Assembly (NCBI GenBank): GCA_012960505.1
Contig: DUBC01000014.1
Location: forward strand, 71,845 to 135,844
DNA from: Verrucomicrobiales bacterium
GTDB lineage: Bacteria; Verrucomicrobiota; Verrucomicrobiia; Verrucomicrobiales; DEV007
DNA: 64,000 bases
Direction of reading: 5' to 3'
A model generated the notes under the pieces. It was not told the DNA's origin and made no database searches. It was given only the letters and a program-made list of their open reading frames with translations. Below, one piece after another: positions 9,221 to 17,371 of the stretch; positions within the stretch are counted from its first letter, which is position 1, and every line of letters starts with the position of its first letter. Position numbers and translations under genes: made by a program.

Positions 9221-10384
9221 TCAGGAAGAGAAAATGACTGGCCCGTCACTTCTGAGAGAGCGAATCTTTTCAACACAGGAAATGATTATTTGAGAGGACT
9301 CTTCTATTTCCTGTTTCGTGTTCATTGAAGAAACGGATAAACGAACACTTGATAATGCGCGCTCATCAGTATGTCCCATCGCTTTCATGATCCTTGATGG
9401 ATCCCTAGTTCCTGTGCTGCAAGCAGAACCGCTTGCGATGCAAAGTCCCTTATCGTTTGCCAGAATTAACAGGTCACCGGCATCAACGTTATCGAAGCTT
9501 AGATGAGAAGTATTGGGCAAACGGAACCGGGAAGAACCATTGCGGTGAGTTCCTTTGATATTGTTCATGAGACTTTGTTCTAAAGCATCACGTAGGTAGC
9601 TTAGTTTTTCTTGTCCCTGATCATTTAATCGTTCAGTGGCAAGTTCGGATGCCTTTCCTAATGCTACGATCTGTGCAACGGCTTCGGTCCCGGCTCTTTT
9701 TCCATCTTCCTGATTTCCTCCTATCAGTAATGGCTTGTAGGGTGCTCCGTTGCGCACATAAAGGGCGCCTATTCCTTTCGGTGCATGGAACTTATGGCCT
9801 GAGATCGAAAGGAAATCGATGCTACTCGAGCTCACATCGATAGGTATTTTCCCTGCAGCATTCACCGCGTCTGTATGAAAGAGAGCTCCTGATTCCCGGG
9901 TGATTAATGAAGCTTCCTGGATCGGTTGGCAAACACCCGTTTCATTATTTGCCCACATTATAGTTACTAGTGCAGTGTCTGGCCTGATCGCGGCCTTGAG
10001 ATCTTCCAGACTGATAATTCCTTCCTCGTTCACCGGCAATTCAGTGATCTCTAGGCCTGGTAGGACCGCCTTTGCAAATGCAATGACAGCAGAATGCTCT
10101 ATTGAAGTCGTAACAATGTGCCGTTTTTCAGGCATTGCCGTAATAGCTGAAAAGATTGCAGTGTTATCGGACTCTGTTCCGCATGAAGTGAAAACGATTT
10201 CCTCAGGATCTGAATTCAAAAATTCAGCAACTTGATTACGTGCATCTGCTACAGCTTTATTGCTTCTTCTGCCAAGATCATATCCTGTTGAAGGATTTCC
10301 ATATTCATCGCTCAGGAAAGGACTCATGGCCTTTGCAACTTCCGAATGAACTCGGGTAGTCGCATTGTTATCTAGATAAATCAC
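9221..10384 (-). CDS. Cysteine desulfurase (NifS/IscS type)
   Basis: 387 residues; PLP enzyme that releases sulfur from cysteine for Fe-S clusters and thiolated tRNA. The N-terminus MIYLDNNATT is diagnostic. Other landmarks: CGTESDNTAI (PLP phosphate), TSIEHSAV (His over the cofactor), HTDAVNAAGK (Asp), SGHKFHAPKG with the Schiff-base Lys near residue 193, and SGSACSTG with the catalytic Cys near residue 323. No iscU/sufE partner is adjacent. It lies 46 bases behind folC on the same strand and may be the last gene of a CPBP protease-accD-folC run. Sub-type (IscS or NifS) cannot be settled without alignment. Confidence 0.92.
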   Translation of the reverse strand: MIYLDNNATTRVHSEVAKAMSPFLSDEYGNPSTGYDLGRRSNKAVADARNQVAEFLNSDPEEIVFTSCGTESDNTAIFSAITAMPEKRHIVTTSIEHSAVIAFAKAVLPGLEITELPVNEEGIISLEDLKAAIRPDTALVTIMWANNETGVCQPIQEASLITRESGALFHTDAVNAAGKIPIDVSSSSIDFLSISGHKFHAPKGIGALYVRNGAPYKPLLIGGNQEDGKRAGTEAVAQIVALGKASELATERLNDQGQEKLSYLRDALEQSLMNNIKGTHRNGSSRFRLPNTSHLSFDNVDAGDLLILANDKGLCIASGSACSTGTRDPSRIMKAMGHTDERALSSVRLSVSSMNTKQEIEESSQIIISCVEKIRSLRSDGPVIFSS

Positions 10385-10430
10385 AGGGTTCTTTTTAAAT
10401 AAGAGATTTTATTTGGCACGGATTATATTG

Positions 10431-11657
10431 TCATTGGTCACTTGGTTCGAACGCTAAGTTCCCTTCATCTAAAATAGATAAGGCCTCTCCGGCTAGGAAC
10501 AATGAACCAACGATCAGAACGTGTCTATTTGAAGCCTCAGTTTTTTTGATGGCGTTTTGAACCGATTCTTCATATTCATTTGTTATATGACTAGGAATGA
10601 GTTGAGCAATGTCTTCTGGTCGGGCTAACTTTCGGGGTGTATTTGGCTGTGTGCATATGAAATTTTCTGCTACTTGCGAAATTACATTAATTAATGAAGG
10701 GAGGTCCTTATTTGCTGCCGCTGCGAAAATAACGATTGGTTTACTATCTCCATACACTTCTTCCCAAGTTTCAACTAGGGCCCTTGCTCCTTCGATATTG
10801 TGGGCGCCATCAATTACGATGTCTTTTCCCCTCTTCTGTGGGAATTGATCGAACCTTCCTCTCCATTTTGTTTGCGTCAGTCCTTTGGCGTAAGAATCGC
10901 GGCTGATTTGAAAGGGGCAATTCTCAAGAGCGGCAACTGCAAGGGCCGCATTTTGGCGTTGATGTTTGCCTCGAAGAGAAATGCTCTCCTGATCACAGGA
11001 ACCTCCAACGTAGTGAACGCTTGTCCCCAGTTCTTTGGCTCTTGAATCAAGGACTGCTTTCGCATCATTATGCTGAGGTGCTGAGATTACTGGGACCCCC
11101 TCCTTCATGATGCCTGCTTTTTCTTTAGCAATCTCAGATATACTTTCACCGAGAATATGCTGATGATCAAGACTGATAGGAGTAATCACACAGACAGAAG
11201 GTAAGATCGAGTTTGTTGAATCGAGCCTTCCTCCAAGACCCACTTCAACTACGGCCACATCCATTTTTTTTTCTGTGAACAGTTTGAATGCTAGGGCTGT
11301 GGCAATTTCAAAGAAAGTGGGAACCTCTTCCCATTCACTCACAAGCTCTTTGAGGTGGGTCAAACCTTCTGCAATTTCAATTTCGTTGGCTGGCCTTCCG
11401 TCTAACGAAATACGTTCGCGGAAAGAAATAAGATGAGGCGAAGTGAAGAGGCCCGTCCTGTGGCCTGAAGCTCTAAGTACCGAGTCCATGAAGGCACAGG
11501 TTGATCCCTTTCCGTTCGTTCCAGCCACATGAATAATAGGCATTTTCGGATCTGGGACCTTCAATTCATTGAGAAGCCTAATTATACTGGTTAGCCCCAG
11601 TTTAATTCCTGATTCCTGTCGGCTATAGAGCCATCGGATAGATTCCGTATAGTCCAT
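10431..11657 (-). CDS. folC: Bifunctional folylpolyglutamate/dihydrofolate synthase
   Basis: 408 residues, standard FolC length. The enzyme adds glutamates to folates, and in many bacteria also makes dihydrofolate. The Mur-ligase type P-loop GTNGKGST lies at residues 46-53, followed by the loop TSPHLISFRERI, the EVGLGGRLDSTN motif, TPISLDHQHILG, and IDGAHN of the C-terminal domain. I chose the ATG at 11657 (MDYTESIRW) because AGGAAC lies a good distance upstream and the family starts there; the frame is open 96 bases further and would overlap accD, which is unlikely. accD-folC is a frequent bacterial gene pair, and the spacing here is 34 bases. Confidence 0.93.
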   Translation of the reverse strand: MDYTESIRWLYSRQESGIKLGLTSIIRLLNELKVPDPKMPIIHVAGTNGKGSTCAFMDSVLRASGHRTGLFTSPHLISFRERISLDGRPANEIEIAEGLTHLKELVSEWEEVPTFFEIATALAFKLFTEKKMDVAVVEVGLGGRLDSTNSILPSVCVITPISLDHQHILGESISEIAKEKAGIMKEGVPVISAPQHNDAKAVLDSRAKELGTSVHYVGGSCDQESISLRGKHQRQNAALAVAALENCPFQISRDSYAKGLTQTKWRGRFDQFPQKRGKDIVIDGAHNIEGARALVETWEEVYGDSKPIVIFAAAANKDLPSLINVISQVAENFICTQPNTPRKLARPEDIAQLIPSHITNEYEESVQNAIKKTEASNRHVLIVGSLFLAGEALSILDEGNLAFEPSDQ

Positions 11658-11691
11658 GACTAAGTTCCTAGACCAATTAAATAAAGATCGA

Positions 11692-12522
11692 TTATGTGAG
11701 CAAGTAACCCAAGATACTTGCGAGTTTTTCACGTAACTCGCGTCGTTCCACAATTATGTCTACGAGACCATGTTCGTGCATGAATTCTGCTGTTTGAAAA
11801 CCATCAGGTAAGTCCTGGTGAGTCGTTTCCTTTATGACTCTAGGGCCAGCAAATCCAATCATACAGCCAGGTTCTGCTAAAATGATATCTCCGAGTGTGG
11901 CGAAACTCGCAGTCACTCCTCCTGTAGTTGGGTGAGTCAGAACGGAGATGAAGGGTAGTCCTGCCCTGTCCAGAAGAGCTAAGGCTCCGCTCGTCTTGGC
12001 CATTTGCATTAGGCTGAGAATACCTTCATGCATTCGCGCCCCACCTGACGCTGATACAATAATGATTGCTGATTTTTCTTCGGTTGCCAATTCGATGGCA
12101 CGGGTAATTTTTTCGCCGACCACAGAACCCATACTGGCACCGAGGAACCGGAAGTCCATCACTCCTAAAACTACGGAATGGCCTATGATCTTGGCTCTTC
12201 CTGTGACAATCGCTTCCTGCAAGCCAGTTATTTTTTGGTACTTTATAAGCTTGTCCTTATAGCCCTTGAATTCGAGAGCATCTACACTCTTTATTTTCTT
12301 TTCGGTTTCTTCAAAGGTTCCAGGATCTGTAATGGATTCTATCCTTTCCTGAGAATTGAGGGTGAAATGAAAATTACATTGAGGACAGACTCTTAAATTT
12401 TTCTTTAGCTCCAATTCATGAATGACTTCGCCGCAGCCCGAGCATTTTTGCCATAGCCCTTCAGGCATGTCGCGTTTCTTTTCGCCACTGCCTTTGAAAG
12501 CGGGTTTATTGAAAATGGGCAT
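11692..12522 (-). CDS. accD: Acetyl-CoA carboxylase carboxyltransferase beta subunit
   Basis: 276 residues. AccD, with AccA, transfers carboxyl from biotin to acetyl-CoA to make malonyl-CoA, the first step in fatty-acid synthesis. The N-terminal zinc ribbon has four cysteines, C27-x2-C30 and C46-x2-C49. The crotonase-like body shows VLGVMDFRFLGASMGSVVGEK, ASGGARMHEGILSLMQMAK (oxyanion glycine pairs), PTTGGVTASFA and PGCMIGFAGPRVI. All usual features are present. It heads the accD-folC pair; the CPBP protease gene upstream ends 74 bases before it. Confidence 0.96.
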   Translation of the reverse strand: MPIFNKPAFKGSGEKKRDMPEGLWQKCSGCGEVIHELELKKNLRVCPQCNFHFTLNSQERIESITDPGTFEETEKKIKSVDALEFKGYKDKLIKYQKITGLQEAIVTGRAKIIGHSVVLGVMDFRFLGASMGSVVGEKITRAIELATEEKSAIIIVSASGGARMHEGILSLMQMAKTSGALALLDRAGLPFISVLTHPTTGGVTASFATLGDIILAEPGCMIGFAGPRVIKETTHQDLPDGFQTAEFMHEHGLVDIIVERRELREKLASILGYLLT

Positions 12523-12596
12523 CTTTATACAATACTATTTCAGGACTCAGAATCTAACTTACCAAGGTACAGAGGACAACCCCATTCAGTGTACGT

Positions 12597-13583
12597 TTAA
12601 TTAGTTGGTAATTTCTTATTCTGGGCCAATTGGACCTTATTTTTACGGATTCTAAGCCAAATACTTGCAAGAGCACCTGTAAGGAAAACTCCACAAAAAG
12701 GGATCATTCCTTCTTTCAAGTCAGAGCCAATGTAGGGAAGTATAAGATCTTGGCCGTATTTTTTGGGTGCTAAGGAGTGGTAATCATAAGCTTTTACACA
12801 GAATACCCAGCCAGCGTGTAAGCCCATGCATAACCATAAAGAGGATGTTCTTATACGCGCCCATCCCAGAACGAGTCCGACCGCGAAAAGGGTTGCGAAT
12901 CCTTTTGCAATGAAGACCGGATTATCGAATTGGGCGAAGATCTGGCCAACGGTCCAGAATCCGGTCCCAAAGTAATGGATGTCCTGATCTGCGAGCCTGG
13001 CACAGTTGAGCGGAGGTTTTAAAAAATGAATTAACGCAAAGAAGAAAGAGACAAAAATTAATGCATAGAAGGGTCTGGCCGTTCGCATCACTGCGCCAAG
13101 TAATAATCCACGAAAGAGAAATTCCTCGAGGACTGCTACTGCGAGTGCGGAAATGAGGAACTTCAAGAGCACCTTTTCTGAGAACGAGTTCTTGGCTTCG
13201 AATATTCCAAGCTGCATGTAAATAATACCGAAGATTAACAGGATGCCCGAAGCCAGAACAAAACCGATTCCAAAATCTGTTTTCCAGTGCATGTTACGCT
13301 GCAGGCCCAGATGACTTTTTTTCAGTTTAAAAGAACGTATCAAAGGATACATGCAGACCAGTGCTCCTATGAGCATCGAACGATTAAAATACCTACCAAA
13401 GTGAGCATTATCCAATTTGTCTTCTAGCCATTGTCCGGGCAATCCCATACTTTCAAGGACTCGGAACTGCACGAGTGCTTTGCAGCCATGGTAGAGGAAA
13501 GGGGCCAGTGCCGCTCCGATAATTAGTGAACAGACAAGCCAGGTCACTAATTTAAGTGAGTCAGATCGAATACTTTTTAACAT
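12597..13583 (-). CDS. CPBP-family intramembrane metalloprotease
   Basis: 328 residues, polytopic membrane protein with about seven hydrophobic segments. The CPBP/Rce1-Abi signature is complete enough to read: E153-E154-xxx-R158 (LEEFLFRG), F182xxxH186 (FALIH), and a C-terminal helix with GLHAGW giving the third motif His. In this family the Glu and His residues bind zinc and cleave peptides inside the membrane, in eukaryotes behind prenylated CAAX; the bacterial substrate is generally unknown. Between motifs 2 and 3 there is a longer-than-usual loop (about residues 188-225). Same strand as accD. The upstream side is divergent from the next small gene (77 bases). Confidence 0.87.
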   Translation of the reverse strand: MLKSIRSDSLKLVTWLVCSLIIGAALAPFLYHGCKALVQFRVLESMGLPGQWLEDKLDNAHFGRYFNRSMLIGALVCMYPLIRSFKLKKSHLGLQRNMHWKTDFGIGFVLASGILLIFGIIYMQLGIFEAKNSFSEKVLLKFLISALAVAVLEEFLFRGLLLGAVMRTARPFYALIFVSFFFALIHFLKPPLNCARLADQDIHYFGTGFWTVGQIFAQFDNPVFIAKGFATLFAVGLVLGWARIRTSSLWLCMGLHAGWVFCVKAYDYHSLAPKKYGQDLILPYIGSDLKEGMIPFCGVFLTGALASIWLRIRKNKVQLAQNKKLPTN

Positions 13584-13660
13584 TGCGGATTAATTACTAC
13601 TAAATTGAAGTATCTGTGAAGCCCGATGACAAATCCTTTGTTGCAGTTTAAGATCTAAAT

Positions 13661-13933
13661 ATGAAAATTCATGATTGGAGGACTCGTTCAGAAACGGGTG
13701 AGAATCGTCTCTGGAGGGCCAAAAAGCACGGTGGTCACTGGGAATTCATGTCCAGGTTGCAGCGTTCAGAGGAAGGATGGACCAATCATGAAGAAATGGA
13801 CATTGATGAATTGAAGACATTTCGTGAAGTCCTTTTCAATAAGTATCAGCGGCGTCGGATCCCTTGGGAGGACATATTAAAGATCGATGTCATGATTGAA
13901 GAGGCGGAAATTCCTCCAAGAGAAACAGATTAA
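13661..13933 (+). CDS. Small conserved-looking protein of unknown function
   Basis: 90 residues, acidic and charged, no signal peptide, no membrane segment and no cysteine. I do not recognise the family. The sequence begins MKIHDWRTR and contains several Trp and His residues (LWRAKKHGGHWEF, EEGWTNHEEM) and a helical C-terminal half. It is probably real because its stop codon lies one base before the ATG of the adenosyltransferase gene, a spacing typical of translational coupling, and because codon use matches its neighbours. It may be cytosolic. No function is proposed. Confidence 0.7.
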   Translation: MKIHDWRTRSETGENRLWRAKKHGGHWEFMSRLQRSEEGWTNHEEMDIDELKTFREVLFNKYQRRRIPWEDILKIDVMIEEAEIPPRETD

Positions 13934-13934
13934 T

Positions 13935-14465
13935 ATGAGCATATCGACTAGAAAAGGAGACAACGGAGAAACTGATTTGATGTTTGGGCGTCGAGTGGCC
14001 AAGAGTCATCCGCGAATCATCGCATTAGGAGAAGTTGATGAATTAAATGCGTTGCTTGGTATTGTCCTCACGCATTGTGGTGATCAGTCAGAAATTAAGG
14101 AACGTACCATTTCCATTCAAAATGATCTCATTGTATTAATGGGGGAGATCGGGACTCTTCCCGAAGATCTTTCCAGGTATGAGGAGAAAGGATTTGATCG
14201 TTTTGGAATGGGGCATCTAGAAAAAATTAATCAGTGGATTTCAATCATTGAAGCTAAGGACATTAAGATCGAGGGGTGGGCATTACCGGGATCGAGTGGA
14301 CTTCAACTTTCCGCGAGTCTGGATCATGCACGGGCAGTTTGCCGGCGTGCGGAACGTGAATGCACCGGGCTGATCAATGAACTGGATACGTCGATCCTTT
14401 CTTACCTGAACAGATTATCCGATTTGCTTTGGCTAATGGCTCGTGAATCTGATCTGAATTCATAA
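13935..14465 (+). CDS. Cob(I)yrinic acid a,c-diamide adenosyltransferase, PduO type
   Basis: 176 residues. The enzyme transfers adenosyl from ATP to cob(I)alamin to make coenzyme B12. N-terminal ATP-binding motif TRKGDNGETDLMFG is clear, followed by IALGEVDELNALLG, then HARAVCRRAERE and the C-terminal NRLSDLLWLMARE. These match the trimeric PduO-type four-helix ATRs. I placed the start at 13935 (MSISTRKGD) one base after the preceding stop; an in-frame ATG 39 bases earlier lies inside the preceding gene and is less likely. The presence implies that the organism uses adenosylcobalamin, either made or salvaged. Confidence 0.93.
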   Translation: MSISTRKGDNGETDLMFGRRVAKSHPRIIALGEVDELNALLGIVLTHCGDQSEIKERTISIQNDLIVLMGEIGTLPEDLSRYEEKGFDRFGMGHLEKINQWISIIEAKDIKIEGWALPGSSGLQLSASLDHARAVCRRAERECTGLINELDTSILSYLNRLSDLLWLMARESDLNS

Positions 14466-14611
14466 AAACGCCGGGACCTTAATTTTAATGTGCCGCTTCT
14501 CATTGTTTACCGCAAGGATTGCCTCCTTCCCCAGTATCCGGGTGGGCGTGCCCTCGAGCACGCGTTTTTGATTAGGTTCGTGAGAACGGAAAGGAGAAAG
14601 TAGGCAAAGGT

Positions 14612-15790
14612 TTACCGGAAGGAGACGATCGATCCCGGTTTCAACGCGTGGGCGGGCATCTCTTTCGCTGAGCGGAAGTTACGCATGATTTGCGTTGCCT
14701 CGATGGTGTTGCCTGTCTCGTCGTAATCACCGGTCTTTTTGTTCAGAACGCTTTTGGTGTCTAGTTTTAGGTGTTTGGCCATGAAGGGATACATTGCCTG
14801 CCTCTTGATATACTCGTAGCCGTGCTTCTCCTTCGGGAAATGGGAATTCTCCACTTTGTCCAGTGCGCCGAAATACCTGTAGATGGACTGTGCATAGGGG
14901 TATTCCACCTTGGGGGTGTTCTTGGTCCAGTCGCCACCGACGGAGATGAGTTTCAGCGGTCGAGGTGCGGCAAGGGCGGCGATCTCGGCATTGTTGGTTT
15001 CAAGCTTGGTCGTCTTGTGGATAGGCATGCCGCTCTCGCAATGGCAACCGCCGAAAAAATGTGCGGAGACCATGACGACTGGCACGCTCACTGCCACGCG
15101 CTCGTCAATGGCTGTCAACAGGAAGGTCTGCGTGCCGCCACCAGAGCAACCTGTCACGCCGATGAGCTCCTTGTTCACCTCGGGCAGGGATTCGAGGAAA
15201 TCCACTGCCCTCACACTGCTCCAGGTTTGCAGGGTGAGGGTTTGTGAATGGCCGTGATTCCAGCCAATGTGCTCCGAGTCTCCAAAGCCGACCATGTCAT
15301 AGGAAAAGACCACTGCTCCCATGCGCGCCAGAGTGGCGCAGCGATGCTGCTGGTCGGGACGCAGCCGGCCGCCGCCATGCTCCTTGGTTTTTCTCGCGTG
15401 GCCGTGCGGACAGAGGATGCCGGGGCGGTTGCCTTCATGACCGAGTGGGCGGTAGAGGCTACCATAAACAAAAAATCCCGGCCGTGCTTCGAAGGCGGCG
15501 CATTCCACGGTGTAACCCTCGTAACTGCGTTTGTTCTTGATAATGGCATTGAGCGGGGTGCGCTTTGGCAACGGGCTTAGCCTGGCGCCGGTGAGGATCT
15601 GTTGTCGCACAGCATCCGCGCGTAGTTTCCATTGCGCGTGGTTTGTGTGTGTGGCGGCCATGCGTGCGAGCTGTTTGATGGCGTCGGCTTCTGAGTGATA
15701 GTTGCCGCGGCAAAGGATGGGCTTTTCTGCGGCTGTCGCGGCGAGTGCTGCAAAGGCAATGAGAATGAATAAGGGCAGAAGGCGTTTCAT
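14612..15790 (-). CDS. Secreted acetyl-xylan-esterase-like alpha/beta hydrolase
   Basis: 392 residues with a signal peptide (cleavage near ATAAE, residue ~21). It is a single-domain homologue of the product at 7158-9209: ILCPHGHARKTKEH, FSYDMVGFGDS, nucleophile elbow GCSGGG, MVSAHFFGGCHCESG, APRPLKLISVGGDWT, and a C-terminal HGYEYIKRQAMYPF with the probable catalytic His. The shared CHCES/CTCEN cysteine pair is a family trait. Predicted role is deacylation of carbohydrate esters in the periplasm; substrate unknown. Third codon positions and the flanks (about 14.5-15.8 kb) are visibly richer in G and C than neighbours, which suggests acquisition from another lineage. Confidence 0.85.
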   Translation of the reverse strand: MKRLLPLFILIAFAALAATAAEKPILCRGNYHSEADAIKQLARMAATHTNHAQWKLRADAVRQQILTGARLSPLPKRTPLNAIIKNKRSYEGYTVECAAFEARPGFFVYGSLYRPLGHEGNRPGILCPHGHARKTKEHGGGRLRPDQQHRCATLARMGAVVFSYDMVGFGDSEHIGWNHGHSQTLTLQTWSSVRAVDFLESLPEVNKELIGVTGCSGGGTQTFLLTAIDERVAVSVPVVMVSAHFFGGCHCESGMPIHKTTKLETNNAEIAALAAPRPLKLISVGGDWTKNTPKVEYPYAQSIYRYFGALDKVENSHFPKEKHGYEYIKRQAMYPFMAKHLKLDTKSVLNKKTGDYDETGNTIEATQIMRNFRSAKEMPAHALKPGSIVSFR

Positions 15791-15948
15791 GGCTTAAGGT
15801 TGGCAGATTGGTCGGGCCGGTGCAACTACCTTAACGATTTGCCTCGTGACTGGCATCAAATCTTGGCACCGCAAGGACATTATCATCAAGCGCCTTAAGC
15901 AATAGGGGTGTATTTTAAAGAGACACCGAAAGGAGAGTTCTGGCCATT

Positions 15949-17139
15949 CTATTTTTGAATAAGCTCTTCCATAATTTCTTTATCGTTGCGGATTTTTTTG
16001 GCTTCATTCTCAATTATCTCTGCTGCTAATTGTATCTCTGTAAGCTTCTTTTTCTTTGTGGAAATACTTTTGGGCGGAGAGATTTTAAATGCTCGTACAA
16101 GCTTTCCAAAGTCCTGGATTGAATCCGCGTATGGCCAGACACGCTTATCTAGTTTGAGTCGAATCCTTTTGATGTCATTGATGGCTTTTCCAAGCTCGTC
16201 AGGCGCTAATGCGTCTCCGCTCGCCGATCCTGATCGCGCTGCATCTAGTAACAGAGTGGCAGACTGTTCGGTATATTCCAATGATCCGAGCAAAGATAGT
16301 GTTTTATGGCTCTTGCCGGTGGCTAATTCCAGAGCCAGCTGAGCTGACAAATGATTAGGTGCCAGTTTAATAATTTCACGTAGCTTATTCTGAATTTGAA
16401 CATTGCGTAAGACGGTCGGCTTATAACGTGCAATTGCATTCTGGACCTTAGCAAATTCTTTAATGGCATTAGTCAATGAGTCGTTCTTTTCTAATGATGC
16501 TAGTGCTGAAGCTTGCTTTAAGTGCTGTACCGTAAAGACTTGGATCCGTGACACGGGTTGAATTCCGCTAAGGATGACAAGATCGGAAAGGGCCCTAGTA
16601 TTTTTGAGAGGTATTGCTACTATCTTACAATCCTTACTGAAAGCGCCACGGACCTTGGCCGGGACTCCGCCAACGGGCTGGATGCTGCCGTCGGCATTCA
16701 TGTCGCCGGTCACGGCAAAGGCCGGGTCCATCTTGGTTCCAGTAATTAGAGAATCAAGCAAGAGCGCGCAAGGAACTGCGGCCGAAGGCCCATCCTTTAA
16801 TGTAAAACGATCCTCGAAGGCTATTTCAACTTCATAGCCAGAAGGCCACGAATCATGCTTTACACGCAAGTGCTTGATCACCTCATTCAGAGCACTGTGC
16901 ATGTCTTTGCCAACGTGCTGATTAAAACGGACACGGAGCTGAGATTTTGAATTATCTAAAGGCGTTGCCGTGGCATTCATTTGAGAGGCCATGCCGGCAA
17001 ATTCTCCATTTCCTAGGGGTCTGACTAAGAGTCCTTTGATTCTACTTTGTTTGGATTTTAGCTGACCGACTTGTGCATTGCTTAAGGAACTTAAAATAAA
17101 AAAGGCCAGTACAGGGAGGCATATTTTTATTTTTGTCAT
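15949..17139 (-). CDS. Secreted Lon-like (peptidase S16) protein
   Basis: 396 residues with a signal peptide (hydrophobic residues 5-20, cleavage near SNAQ). Residues ~65-205 match the Lon proteolytic domain without an AAA+ module: DGPSAAV with the presumptive nucleophile Ser119, AVTGDMNADGSIQPVGGVPAK with general-base Lys162. The Ser-Lys spacing of 43 is the same as in Lon proteases (S679/K722 in E. coli). The C-terminal ~190 residues are helical, possibly repeat-like, and unrecognised. Known relatives include S16 domains with PDZ domains or none. The enzyme would cut proteins outside the cytoplasm, but substrate is unknown. It is divergent from the giant surface-protein gene (232-base gap). 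Confidence 0.8.
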   Translation of the reverse strand: MTKIKICLPVLAFFILSSLSNAQVGQLKSKQSRIKGLLVRPLGNGEFAGMASQMNATATPLDNSKSQLRVRFNQHVGKDMHSALNEVIKHLRVKHDSWPSGYEVEIAFEDRFTLKDGPSAAVPCALLLDSLITGTKMDPAFAVTGDMNADGSIQPVGGVPAKVRGAFSKDCKIVAIPLKNTRALSDLVILSGIQPVSRIQVFTVQHLKQASALASLEKNDSLTNAIKEFAKVQNAIARYKPTVLRNVQIQNKLREIIKLAPNHLSAQLALELATGKSHKTLSLLGSLEYTEQSATLLLDAARSGSASGDALAPDELGKAINDIKRIRLKLDKRVWPYADSIQDFGKLVRAFKISPPKSISTKKKKLTEIQLAAEIIENEAKKIRNDKEIMEELIQK

Positions 17140-17371
17140 CCGTAAAAGTTATTTAATAGATCCGAAGGATTGCGCAATAGTAGCTAAAAATAAATGTTAA
17201 ACAATAGTTATATAATCCATAAATAAGCCTTCCCCGCACTTTTTTAAGATCAAAGAATCTTAAACTTAAAATGAATGGGGTATTTTTTTCTGAATGCCAA
17301 TTAACGCAGAGGAGAGTACTATTAGAGGAGCCTGAACATCAAAGGCTCATACTCCCCAAACTGATATAAAA

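Noticed and set aside
11658..11753. Longer folC start overlapping accD
   Set aside because: The additional 32 residues are out of family, overlap accD, and a good ribosome-binding site precedes the ATG at 11657.
15211..15713. Several overlapping frames inside the GC-rich esterase-like gene
   Set aside because: Typical shadow frames in a GC-rich gene; none has its own start context or known motif.
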